8,081 nt of DNA from JARLFX01 sp036404255 (GTDB taxonomy: Bacteria; Acidobacteriota; Terriglobia; Terriglobales; Acidobacteriaceae): NCBI GenBank assembly GCA_036404255.1, contig DASWOP010000233.1, forward strand, positions 1-8,081. The letters are read 5' to 3'. The translations under genes were made by a program, and so were the position numbers. Positions 1-5,614 of this stretch are shown one piece after another. The notes under the pieces are model-generated. The model saw only the letters and a program-made list of their open reading frames with translations. It made no database searches and was not told where the DNA came from. Position 1 is the first letter of the stretch; every line of letters starts with the position of its first letter.

Positions 1-155
1 GAGACGGGGAAGCCGGCTTCGAGCACATCGACGCCAAGGTGAGCGAGCTGATGCGCCAGGCGGAGCTTCTCTGCCGTGTGCATGGTGCAGCCGGGCGACT
101 GCTCGCCGTCTCGCAACGTAGTGTCGAAGAAAAATACCTGATCGTTTGTGGTCAT
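1..155 (-). CDS. leuA: 2-isopropylmalate synthase, N-terminal part (cut by left edge)
   Basis: Reading the minus strand from the ATG at 155 gives 51 complete codons, beginning MTTNDQVFFFDTTLRDGEQS and ending ...GVDVLEAGFPV at the window edge. The segment FDTTLRDGEQSPG is the signature at the start of the TIM barrel in the DRE-TIM metallolyase family; its Arg and Asp belong to the active site and metal site. LGVDVLEAGFP is the next conserved block. In LeuA this enzyme condenses acetyl-CoA with 2-oxoisovalerate, the first committed step of leucine synthesis, in the cytoplasm. Citramalate synthase and homocitrate synthase share these motifs, so leuA is the best call but is not proven by 51 residues. 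A later Met at codon 25 lies inside the signature, so the start at 155 is required. The ribosome site is weak: GAGA five bases before the ATG, and AAGG about 13 bases before it. Confidence 0.85.
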   Translation of the reverse strand, partial: MTTNDQVFFFDTTLRDGEQSPGCTMHTAEKLRLAHQLAHLGVDVLEAGFPV

Positions 156-322
156 GGGCGTCTCTAAACCTTCATAATCATAACTTGCTCTTATGGGTAT
201 ACGGAAGTTCATGCATATTTCTTATAACAAGATAAGCGGTTCTGGCATGGTTGCGATAAGCGCTGCATGCATACGATAAGCGATCCAGTGCTGGCTTGGC
301 CAGATGCTGCCGGAGGCACTCC
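156..322. promoter_or_regulatory. Divergent leuA / lysR control region with repeated ATAAG half-sites
   Basis: This 167-base spacer separates two divergent genes and is more AT-rich than either. It holds three direct copies of GATAAGCG at 231-238, 255-262 and 275-282. The reverse form CTTAT occurs at 190-194 and 221-225, so 221-236 is an inverted repeat CTTAT-N6-ATAAG. CATAAG-like motifs are joined by an 8-base direct repeat CATGCATA at 210-217 and 266-273. LysR-type regulators usually bind dyads with a T-N11-A core between divergent promoters, so these are candidate operator half-sites. On the minus strand TATGAT lies in the reverse complement of 176-190, a possible -10 for leuA, but no convincing -35 goes with it. 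The operator role is an inference from position and symmetry. Confidence 0.5.
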
Positions 323-1249
323 ATGATGGACCTGTTCCAGTTAGAGACCTTTCTCGCGGTTGCGGAAGAGCGCAGCTTTTCCCGTGCTGCGGCGCGGCTG
401 CACCGGACGCAGCCGGCCATCTCGCAGGTGATCCGCAAGTTGGAAGAGGATGTGGGCGAGACGCTGTTTGAGCGATCGTCGCGTGATGCTACGCTGACCG
501 ATGCCGGCGCCACGCTGCGCGAGTATGCGCAGAAGCTGCTGAACCTGCGGTCCGAGGCTGGGCTGGCGCTCTCGCAGTTGCGCGAACTGCATCGCGGTGT
601 GTTGAACCTGGCGGCCAACGAATATACCTGCCTGTACCTGCTGCCGCTGTTGGATACGTTTCGACGGAACAATCCGGAGATCAAAGTGGCTGTGCATCGA
701 TCACTGGCCAGCCGGGTGGCGGACGAGGTGCTGCTGCACGCGGTAGAGATCGGAGTGGTGTCCTTCCGTCCGCTGGATCCGCAGATTAAGTCCATCGTGG
801 CGTACCGCGATGAGCTGGCGTTTGTGGTGAATCCGAAGCATCCGCTGGCGAAGAAAAAGTCGGTCAGCATTCGCGATCTTGGGCGGGAGAATTTTATTGC
901 GCACAATGTTCCGTCACCTTTGCGGCAGAAGGTGATTGAGGCGTTTGCGCGGCACAAGACGAAGCTGCAGATGGGGGTGGAGCTGCCGTCGCTGGAGGCG
1001 ATCAAGCGGTTTGTGGCGATGGGCAATGGGGTGGCGCTGGTGCCGCAACTGACGGTAGAACCGGAGTTGCAGAGTGGGCGACTGGTGCGGGTGGCGGCTC
1101 CAGAGCTGCAGTTTGAGCGCAAGCTGCGCCTGGTCCATCGCAAGCATGCCAGTCTTTCGCATGCGGCGGTTGCGTTTCTCAAGGTGGTGGAGGCGTTTGC
1201 AGTAGAGAAGGGTGATCCTCATCACTTTGAGCCGGACCGGACGGCGTAA
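323..1249 (+). CDS. LysR-family transcriptional regulator
   Basis: The product is 308 residues, normal length for LysR regulators (about 300). Residues 2-61 form the winged helix-turn-helix: LFQLETFLAVAEERSFSRAA, then the recognition segment around TQPAISQVIRKLEE, then the wing ending LFERSSRDATLTDAG. A linker helix follows (about 62-90), then a two-lobed effector-binding domain to about residue 295, with the typical late motif FVAMGNGVALVPQ. The start is ATG 323 or ATG 326. GGAGG at 312-316 sits 6 and 9 bases upstream of these, so both are plausible. An in-frame TTG at 296 lies upstream of that site and is unlikely. The gene is divergent from leuA, the classical layout for a LysR protein controlling both itself and its neighbour, so regulation of leuA is a reasonable inference. 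The effector cannot be read from the sequence. No clear terminator follows the stop. Confidence 0.93.
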   Translation: MMDLFQLETFLAVAEERSFSRAAARLHRTQPAISQVIRKLEEDVGETLFERSSRDATLTDAGATLREYAQKLLNLRSEAGLALSQLRELHRGVLNLAANEYTCLYLLPLLDTFRRNNPEIKVAVHRSLASRVADEVLLHAVEIGVVSFRPLDPQIKSIVAYRDELAFVVNPKHPLAKKKSVSIRDLGRENFIAHNVPSPLRQKVIEAFARHKTKLQMGVELPSLEAIKRFVAMGNGVALVPQLTVEPELQSGRLVRVAAPELQFERKLRLVHRKHASLSHAAVAFLKVVEAFAVEKGDPHHFEPDRTA

Positions 1250-1357
1250 CTTTATTCGCCGCGGAACCGCAACCTTCCCTGGAATAACTCGTCTGAAGAG
1301 GTAGTTTCAACTGCCCGGCGCAAGCCGGAGCCCAAGCATCCAGGATCAGGCACAATC

Positions 1358-1801
1358 ATGAACCGATTCCAAACAAGAATGACGCGGATGGCCATGCTGG
1401 CCGTCTGTAGCGTGGCTCTTTCAGCACCGTTTACCGTGCTCGCACAGGACGCGGGCGCGCCACCACCACCGCCGCATGAGGGACATGAGGGCAGGCCGGG
1501 TGGGCCGGGCGGACACATGTCGCCAATGGATAGCGAACGCCAACTGCAGATGATGACCAAGCATCTGAAATTGACCGACGATCAGCAAAAGCAGATCCAG
1601 AAGATATTGGCTGACAACGATGCGCAGATGAAGGCGCTGATGGAAGAGCGCATGGCCAAGGTGCGGGCAACGTTGACGCCAGAGCAGCAGAAAAAGATGG
1701 ACGCCATGCATGAACATATGAAAGAGCACATGAAGGACCACCAGCATGATGGACCGGATGGCGCGGGCGCACCGCCACCTCCTCCACCCCCGGGGCAGTA
1801 G
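1358..1801 (+). CDS. Spy/CpxP-like periplasmic protein, His/Met-rich
   Basis: The 147-residue product begins with a signal peptide: positive MNRFQTRMTR, hydrophobic core at about 11-28, probable cleavage after VLA at 29. The mature protein has two LTxxQ motifs (LTDDQ at 72-76, LTPEQ at 106-110) in helical, Gln/Lys/Met-rich sequence, the hallmark of the Spy/CpxP family of periplasmic chaperones and envelope-stress or metal-response proteins. The helical core is enclosed by two proline runs (GAPPPPP at 33-39 and GAPPPPPPP at 137-145). His clusters lie next to them (HEGHEG at 40-45; eight residues of His/Met-rich EHMKEHMK from 119). Spy of E. coli is about 160 residues, so this is slightly short. 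A role as periplasmic chaperone or metal buffer is inferred from family and composition. The ATG follows CAGG at 1347-1350 by seven bases. A strong hairpin ends the unit. Confidence 0.8.
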   Translation: MNRFQTRMTRMAMLAVCSVALSAPFTVLAQDAGAPPPPPHEGHEGRPGGPGGHMSPMDSERQLQMMTKHLKLTDDQQKQIQKILADNDAQMKALMEERMAKVRATLTPEQQKKMDAMHEHMKEHMKDHQHDGPDGAGAPPPPPPPGQ

Positions 1802-1822
1802 GAGTAGTTTACGGACCATCCA

Positions 1823-1862
1823 AACGGCCAGCCGAGTGTAGAACTCGGCTGGCCGTTGCTTC
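1823..1862 (+). terminator. Perfect 15-bp hairpin after the Spy-like gene
   Basis: Bases 1823-1837 (AACGGCCAGCCGAGT) pair perfectly with 1843-1857 around a 5-base loop (GTAGA). The hairpin starts 21 bases after the stop codon. The following tract (TGCTTCT) is only moderately T-rich, so it may be an intrinsic terminator, an RNA-stabilising 3' hairpin, or both. The stem is G+C-rich and faces no gene on the other strand. Confidence 0.8.
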
Positions 1863-1906
1863 TGGCAAAAGCAGGGAATTACGCCTGAGGAGAACGGGAG
1901 AAATGA

Positions 1907-1952
1907 TAACCGGAGACCCGTCCCCCGCTTTAGGCCATCTTCCGGTTACAAT
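1907..1952 (+). promoter_or_regulatory. Candidate promoter and operator-like inverted repeat upstream of the barrel gene
   Basis: An 8-base inverted repeat, TAACCGGA at 1907-1914 and TCCGGTTA at 1941-1948, is separated by 26 bases. Its right arm overlaps a good -10 hexamer, TACAAT at 1947-1952. No good -35 stands 16-18 bases before it (the bases there are C-rich), so an activator or an alternative sigma factor may be needed, or the -10 may be chance. Transcription from here would give a leader of roughly 95 bases before the ATG at 2056. Confidence 0.35.
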
Positions 1953-1996
1953 GAAAGCACTGTTCTGAGCCGCCTTCTTCTGAAACCAGGTGAGGC

Positions 1997-2047
1997 ATGG
2001 CCGGACCCTCGCGAACGCCTGTGCGACCGCGTGAAGGAAGGGATTGA
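1997..2047 (+). CDS. Possible 16-residue leader peptide
   Basis: An ATG at 1997 opens a 16-codon frame, MAGPSRTPVRPREGRD, that ends with TGA at 2045-2047, eight bases before the ATG of the barrel protein. Its last codons run through GGAAGGGA, the purine-rich stretch likely to serve as ribosome site for the downstream gene. The bases before it (AGGTGAGG) are ribosome-site-like but sit too close to the ATG. If translated, it could couple to or mask initiation of the next gene. It is basic (four Arg) and proline-rich and resembles no family I know. It may equally be chance. Confidence 0.2.
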   Translation: MAGPSRTPVRPREGRD

Positions 2048-2055
2048 ACTTAAGC

Positions 2056-2673
2056 ATGAAGAAGATGATGGTTTTTGTAGGTCTGCTTTTCCTGGCAACG
2101 GCAGCCTTTGCGCAGGAGAGCCGGCAAGATATCAGTTTGAGCGGAATCGCCGTAGTGGGACCGCAGGTGTATGGCAACGGCGTGACCCAGACTTCCACCA
2201 TCTCCGGTGGCTTTCTCGGTAGCTACCGCTACATGGTCACACCGCGCAGCGCACTGGAAGTGAACTACGGCTGGGCGCACAACTCCCGGAAGTTTGTCAC
2301 TAACACGCTTGGCTCCAGTGATAGAGGACCCGTTTATGTACATACGCGCCAGCAGGAACTGACGGCTGCCTATGTGTATACGCGGAACTACCGGAACTTC
2401 AATCCGTTTGTCGAGATCGGCATCGGCGCGCTGGTCTACACGCCGTTGAGTGATTTTGGCACCCAGTCACTGGACTTGAAGCAGAATACCCGTGTGGGCG
2501 GCCTGGCAGGCGCTGGTTTGGCCTATGAGATCAGCCCCAGCTTCGATGTCCGTCTGGAGTATCGAGGGTTCCTGGGCAAGGCCCCGGACTTCAACTCTCC
2601 GGGCGATCGGTTTAAGACTGGCCGCTATGTGTGGTCCTCGATCCCGGCTATCGGCATCGCATACCACTTCTAA
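2056..2673 (+). CDS. Outer-membrane beta-barrel protein
   Basis: The 205-residue product starts with a clear signal peptide (MKKMMVFVGLLFLATAAFAQ, cleavage after AFA at 19). The mature part is a run of alternating-residue strands typical of small 8-stranded porin-like barrels: ISGGFLGSYRYMV, SALEVNYGWAHN, ELTAAYVYTRNY, FNPFVEIGIGAL, VGGLAGAGLAYEI, FDVRLEYRGF and AIGIAYHF. It ends in aromatic Phe, the usual C-terminal signal for insertion by the BAM complex. Glycine-rich paired strands and the FNPFVEIGIGALVY block resemble OmpW/OmpA-like opacity barrels, but I cannot assign a transported substrate. The ATG at 2056 is chosen because it gives the Lys-Lys signal-peptide start. GGAAGGGA at 2036-2043 lies about 12 bases before it, somewhat far. 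A TTG at 2044 in the same frame would overlap that purine stretch and is unlikely. Confidence 0.8.
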   Translation: MKKMMVFVGLLFLATAAFAQESRQDISLSGIAVVGPQVYGNGVTQTSTISGGFLGSYRYMVTPRSALEVNYGWAHNSRKFVTNTLGSSDRGPVYVHTRQQELTAAYVYTRNYRNFNPFVEIGIGALVYTPLSDFGTQSLDLKQNTRVGGLAGAGLAYEISPSFDVRLEYRGFLGKAPDFNSPGDRFKTGRYVWSSIPAIGIAYHF

Positions 2674-2705
2674 AAGCAGCGAGTCAGCAAGTCAGCGAAA
2701 ATACG

Positions 2706-2738
2706 AAGGCCGGAGGTTAATCCCTCCGGCCTTTTTTC
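2706..2738 (+). terminator. Intrinsic terminator of the barrel gene, possibly bidirectional
   Basis: An 11-bp perfect stem, AAGGCCGGAGG at 2706-2716 with CCTCCGGCCTT at 2723-2733, encloses a 6-base loop and runs into six T residues (2732-2737). It lies 32 bases after the plus-strand stop and about 15 bases after the end of the convergent pmbA gene. On the minus strand the stem is followed by CGTATTTTC, so it may also stop pmbA transcription, less efficiently. Confidence 0.92.
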
Positions 2739-2753
2739 TGCGTGTCTGTGGAC

Positions 2754-4169
2754 TTATGCGCCTGCGATGGTCATGCCCTCAATGCGGATGGTGGGGGAGG
2801 CGGCGGAACTGCGGAAGACGAGGTCGTTGCCGATGGCGACGATGTTGCGGTACATCTCTTTCAGATTGCCTGCGATGGTGATCTCCTCTACCGGGTGGGT
2901 GAAGACGCCGTTCTCGATCCAAATGCCGGATGCGCCCTGTGAGTAATCGCCCGTGACCAGGTTCACGCCAAAGCCCATGGTCTCGGTCACGTAGAGGCCG
3001 CTCTTTACGTCGTCGATGATCTCGCGCGGAGTCTGGGTGCCGGCTTCGAGATAGAAGTTACCGGAGCCGATGCCGGGGTTGCCGGCCAGGCCGCGGGAGC
3101 CGTTGGCGGTAGAGGGCATGTTCAGCTTGCGGCCGGTGTAGGTGTTGAGCAGATAGTTCTTGAGAATGCCTTTTTCAATGACGACTGTGCGGCGCGACTT
3201 CAGGCCTTCACTATCGTAGGGCGAGGTGCCGAAGCCGCCGTAGCGGATGCCATCCTTCTCGAAGACCAGGGTGCCGTCATCGATGACGGTCACGTTCTCA
3301 CCTGCGACGCGCTCGCCCAGCATGCCAGTAAAGAAGGAGGCGCTGCGGTAGATACTGTCTCCGTTCGCGGCTTCGAAGATGTTTCCCATGATGCTGCGCG
3401 CCATCTCTTTGGAGAAGACGATGGAGGCTTTCTGAGTGGGGACGCGGCGTGCGCCGAGGCGGCGGAGGGTACGGCGGGCGGCTTCTTTGCCGATGGACTC
3501 GGGTGAATCGAGCAGCTTGAGCGTGCGTGCGGAGGAGTACCAGTAGTCGCGCTGCATGCCGCCGTCGGGGTCCTGCGCGATAGGGACGGCGGAGATGGAG
3601 CAGTGCGAGCGGCGGTATTCGCCGGCAAATCCGCGGGAGTTGACCAGCACTTTGTGGCCTGTGCCTGCGTCGAAGCTGCCGCCATCGGAGTTCTGGATGC
3701 GGGTGTCGGCGGAGAGGGCGGCTTCTTCTGCACGGCGGGCAAGGGCGATGCGTTCTTCGCCGCTGAGGGCGTAGACATCGTCGAAACTGAGTGCGAGATC
3801 GCCTTCCAGCTTGCCGAATGCGCTGGGCTCGGGCAGGCCGGCGAAGGGATCGACGCTGGTGATTTTGGCCAATGCCAGCGCGCCGTTGACGAGCTGGTCG
3901 ATGCTCTCTTTCGAGAGATCGGACGACGAGGTGGAGGCCACCCGCTGGCCCTTGTCTCCGGAGTCGAGGAAGACTCGGAGACCGATGGCGCGGGAGCCGG
4001 ATTCAGTGAGCGTTTCGACCTGACCGAGGCGGACTAGGACGGAGAATTCATCGCCCTCGGCGATCACTGCTTCGGCATCGGTAGCGCCTGCCTTCAGCGC
4101 TTTAGATACAACGTCGGCTGCGAACTGCTGCATATCGGTGGTGACGGGCTTTTCTTGAGTAATAGACAT
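2754..4169 (-). CDS. pmbA: PmbA/TldE-type metallopeptidase partner protein
   Basis: The 471-residue product matches the TldD/PmbA (peptidase U62) family. The N-terminal part (residues 18-130) carries the ATDAEAVIAEGDEFSVLVR and GQVETLTESGSRAIGLRVF blocks. The middle has TRIQNSDGGSFDAG (157-169). The C-terminal part (245-471) has KEMARSIMGNIFEAANGDSI, YDSEGLKSRRTVVIEKGIL (318-336) and the diagnostic GVNLVTGDYSQGASGIWIEN (401-420) followed by PVEEITIAGNL. No HExxxH zinc motif is present; this fits the PmbA/TldE subunit, since TldD carries that motif. In E. coli the TldD-TldE pair cleaves unfolded peptides in the cytoplasm and matures microcin B17. The tldD partner is not in this window. The start at 4169 has GGAG about 11 bases upstream. 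Met13 is an alternative start. Confidence 0.92.
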   Translation of the reverse strand: MSITQEKPVTTDMQQFAADVVSKALKAGATDAEAVIAEGDEFSVLVRLGQVETLTESGSRAIGLRVFLDSGDKGQRVASTSSSDLSKESIDQLVNGALALAKITSVDPFAGLPEPSAFGKLEGDLALSFDDVYALSGEERIALARRAEEAALSADTRIQNSDGGSFDAGTGHKVLVNSRGFAGEYRRSHCSISAVPIAQDPDGGMQRDYWYSSARTLKLLDSPESIGKEAARRTLRRLGARRVPTQKASIVFSKEMARSIMGNIFEAANGDSIYRSASFFTGMLGERVAGENVTVIDDGTLVFEKDGIRYGGFGTSPYDSEGLKSRRTVVIEKGILKNYLLNTYTGRKLNMPSTANGSRGLAGNPGIGSGNFYLEAGTQTPREIIDDVKSGLYVTETMGFGVNLVTGDYSQGASGIWIENGVFTHPVEEITIAGNLKEMYRNIVAIGNDLVFRSSAASPTIRIEGMTIAGA

Positions 4170-4306
4170 TGGGAAAGTGGCTCCAGAGACGATTCAAGAT
4201 GGTTCTGCGACAGAATGCAACTGGACGGAAGGAAGAGGACACAGCTTTTGCAACCCCCTACCCCCTCCCTACCTGATTTTCTAAATATCTTGTTTGCTAT
4301 GACTTA

Positions 4307-4335
4307 GCTATGGCGATTGCTGCTAAATATTTCAA
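4307..4335 (-). promoter_or_regulatory. Candidate pmbA promoter
   Basis: On the minus strand TTGAAA (4335-4330) is followed after 17 bases by CATAGC (4312-4307). The -35 matches five of six consensus bases, the -10 only three. This would give a leader of about 130 bases for pmbA. A second, weaker pair (TTGCGA with AAGTAT, reverse complement of about 4341-4369) lies upstream, and both overlap a copy of the TAAATATTTCA repeat. Confidence 0.3.
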
Positions 4336-4363
4336 AACAGGATACTTACGGGTAAATATTTCA
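4324..4363. repeat. Direct repeat TAAATATTTCA, two copies
   Basis: Exact 11-base copies stand at 4324-4334 and 4353-4363 (29-base period). A shortened copy, TAAATAT, is at 4282-4288. They lie in the AT-rich part of the spacer, where the pmbA promoter should be. They may be binding sites for a regulator or an AT-rich upstream element. Confidence 0.55.
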
Positions 4364-4454
4364 TTCGCAAAGGGTTATGGGATGGACCCGGTGCGAAGAA
4401 AATTTGCTTTCTTATTTAATTGTAGTGAATTGAGCGGAAAAGTACGCCAAATAT

Positions 4455-4559
4455 GTCCAAACATTCCGTAAGTGCGAGGTGAACGCATGGAGTATGTCCA
4501 GAACAATTTCTGGATAGGTCCAGGTGAAGTCGTGGACAGCGCGTAGGTGAGTTCTGGAC
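4455..4559. repeat. Cluster of GTCCA/TGGAC sites with nested inverted repeats
   Basis: Five pentamers lie within 105 bases: GTCCA at 4455-4459, 4496-4500 and 4518-4522, then the reverse form TGGAC at 4533-4537 and 4555-4559. TATGTCCA occurs twice (4452-4459 and 4493-4500). GTCCAGAAC at 4496-4504 is the exact reverse complement of GTTCTGGAC at 4551-4559. A tighter hairpin, TCCAGAA (4497-4503) with TTCTGGA (4508-4514), has a 4-base loop. This could be a protein-binding array, or the decayed end of a mobile element. No transposase gene is seen. Confidence 0.5.
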
Positions 4560-4634
4560 GTCAGGGGCGTCTGTGGGGCGTTGGGGGCGGCCGCCTTCGG
4601 CTGGTGACGCGGAAGGGTGTGGGTAGAGAAGCAG

Positions 4635-4690
4635 GTCCTTCGACTGCGCCACTCGCGATGAGGCTGCGAGTGGCTACGCTCAGGATGACA
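4635..4690. repeat. REP-like intergenic hairpin element
   Basis: The core is an 8-bp perfect stem, CCACTCGC at 4649-4656 with GCGAGTGG at 4666-4673, and a 9-base loop. It is framed by GTCCTTCGACTGCGC on the left and TACGCTCAGGATGACA on the right. The TCCTTCGACT...CGCTCAGGATGACA frame is one I recall as a common dispersed intergenic repeat in acidobacterial and some other genomes. It lies 47 bases after the stop of the PASTA gene, where it could act as a 3' hairpin. No T-run follows it. Confidence 0.65.
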
Positions 4691-4737
4691 AGTTCATTAG
4701 GTGTGGGGAGATGGGCGGGAGCGGTTCGTAATTTCGG

Positions 4738-5514
4738 TCAGCGGGCGACGCTGAGGTGGATGCTGTCTGCTGTGGTGATGCGATGCCCGGCGGGGGGAGA
4801 TTGCGCAATCACGGTGCCAGTGGCGATGGTGCTGGTGGTGGGTGCTGGGGCCGCGGCGGGTGTTGCTGGCGCGGCGGCTGCGGGTACTCCCATGACGACA
4901 TCCTGCATGGAGGCGACGTGCAGTCCTGCGTTTGTGAGCACGGCCACGGCCTGGGTGTAGTTCATGCGCACTACATCCGGCATGACGAAGGCGGATGGTG
5001 GTGGTGGATCGGTCTGGCTGAGCAGGATGCTGACGCGGGGACGATCGACGCCAGGGGCGTTGGGCGGAGGCGACTGCGCGAGTACGACGCCGGGAGCATC
5101 GCCCGTCTGGCCGGGCAGGTGGGCAATGATGCCCACGTTGAGCCCGACGTGGCGGATGTTGAGGGTGGCTTCGCGCTCCTGCTGGCCGATTACCTTGGGA
5201 ATGGCGACGCGTTGCGGGCCGAGGCTCTGGGTGACGCGGACGTTCCACTGCTTACGGACTTTGGTGCCGGGCGCGGGAGACTGCCCGAGGACGCGACCGG
5301 CGGGAACGGTGGTGCTGTAGAAGCTGTTCTCCAGGTTGAGATTGAGGCGTTTGCTCAGGGTGCGGTCGCTGGCTTCGGCGAGAGTGAGACCGGCAAGGTT
5401 GGGCACTGCAACTTCAGTGCCGTGGATGGCCAGCCGCATGGTGGCCAGCGCAGAGAGCAGCGCAACGGACATCATGGCGAGAGCACCGAGAACGATTCTG
5501 AAAAACCTGCGCAT
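4738..5514 (-). CDS. Membrane-anchored protein with three PASTA domains
   Basis: The 258-residue product starts MRRFFRIVLG with one hydrophobic segment (about 7-30), so it is probably an N-terminal anchor with the rest outside the cytoplasmic membrane. Three PASTA repeats follow. The first (about 34-97) has VPNLAGLTLAEA and GQSPAPGT; the second (about 101-167) has IPKVIGQQEREA and AQSPPPNAPG; the third (about 175-257) has MPDVVRMNYTQA and AQSPPAGH, with an Ala/Pro insertion at 210-228. PASTA domains usually bind peptidoglycan fragments in Ser/Thr kinases and penicillin-binding proteins. Here no kinase or transpeptidase domain is present. A role in sensing or binding the cell wall is inferred. 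No Shine-Dalgarno stands before the ATG. GACAAT (reverse of 5524-5529) lies so close that a leaderless transcript is possible. An in-frame TAA upstream excludes a longer start. Confidence 0.88.
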   Translation of the reverse strand: MRRFFRIVLGALAMMSVALLSALATMRLAIHGTEVAVPNLAGLTLAEASDRTLSKRLNLNLENSFYSTTVPAGRVLGQSPAPGTKVRKQWNVRVTQSLGPQRVAIPKVIGQQEREATLNIRHVGLNVGIIAHLPGQTGDAPGVVLAQSPPPNAPGVDRPRVSILLSQTDPPPPSAFVMPDVVRMNYTQAVAVLTNAGLHVASMQDVVMGVPAAAAPATPAAAPAPTTSTIATGTVIAQSPPAGHRITTADSIHLSVAR

Positions 5515-5614
5515 ACGTGGTCTATTGTCGCATCCACGGAAAACTTAACGGTGATGATGGTGATTTTTATGATTTCAGGGATTTAAAGAGATAAAGATGG
5601 ATTGTAAAAGACCT
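5515..5614. other. Short AT-rich spacer between the PASTA and ATPase genes
   Basis: Both flanking genes are on the minus strand. The spacer must hold the promoter of the PASTA gene unless the two are co-transcribed. I see only a possible -10 (GACAAT, reverse of 5524-5529) with no matching -35, and a small tandem GGTGAT-GAT-GGTGAT at 5550-5564. A 5-bp AT hairpin (GTAAA/TTTAC) overlaps the upstream stop codon and is too weak to call a terminator. Confidence 0.4.

Larger units (their letters stand above)
4170..4737. other. Long non-coding spacer, strongly AT-rich in its left half
   Basis: This is the longest gene-free stretch of the window (568 bases), lying between the end of the PASTA gene and the start of pmbA, both on the minus strand. 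Composition changes sharply: 20/60 G+C at 4321-4380, against about two thirds in neighbouring genes. I see no credible gene. It holds candidate pmbA promoters with a duplicated TAAATATTTCA, a cluster of GTCCA/TGGAC sites and a REP-like hairpin, listed separately. A C-rich run at 4255-4269 (minus strand G-rich, GGGAGGGGGTAGGGGG) could form a G-rich structure in the pmbA leader. Confidence 0.6.

Noticed and set aside
178..1182. Long minus-strand frame opposite the LysR gene (334 codons)
   Set aside because: Its translation is Ser/Arg/Cys-rich low-complexity sequence typical of the antisense of a GC-rich gene. The LysR frame on the plus strand has clear domain signatures.
1315..1328. CCGGC-GCAA-GCCGG hairpin in the spacer after the LysR gene
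   Set aside because: It has only five pairs and no T-run. It is not enough for a terminator or a riboswitch call.
4416..4652. A 78-codon minus-strand frame in the spacer upstream of pmbA
   Set aside because: It has no recognisable motif, crosses the GTCCA repeat cluster and the edge of the REP-like element, and has no ribosome site. It is more likely chance, or at most a decayed mobile-element end.
4756..5586. Plus-strand frame opposite the PASTA gene (276 codons)
   Set aside because: The product is Gly/Val-rich without motifs, while the minus-strand frame encodes three clear PASTA repeats.
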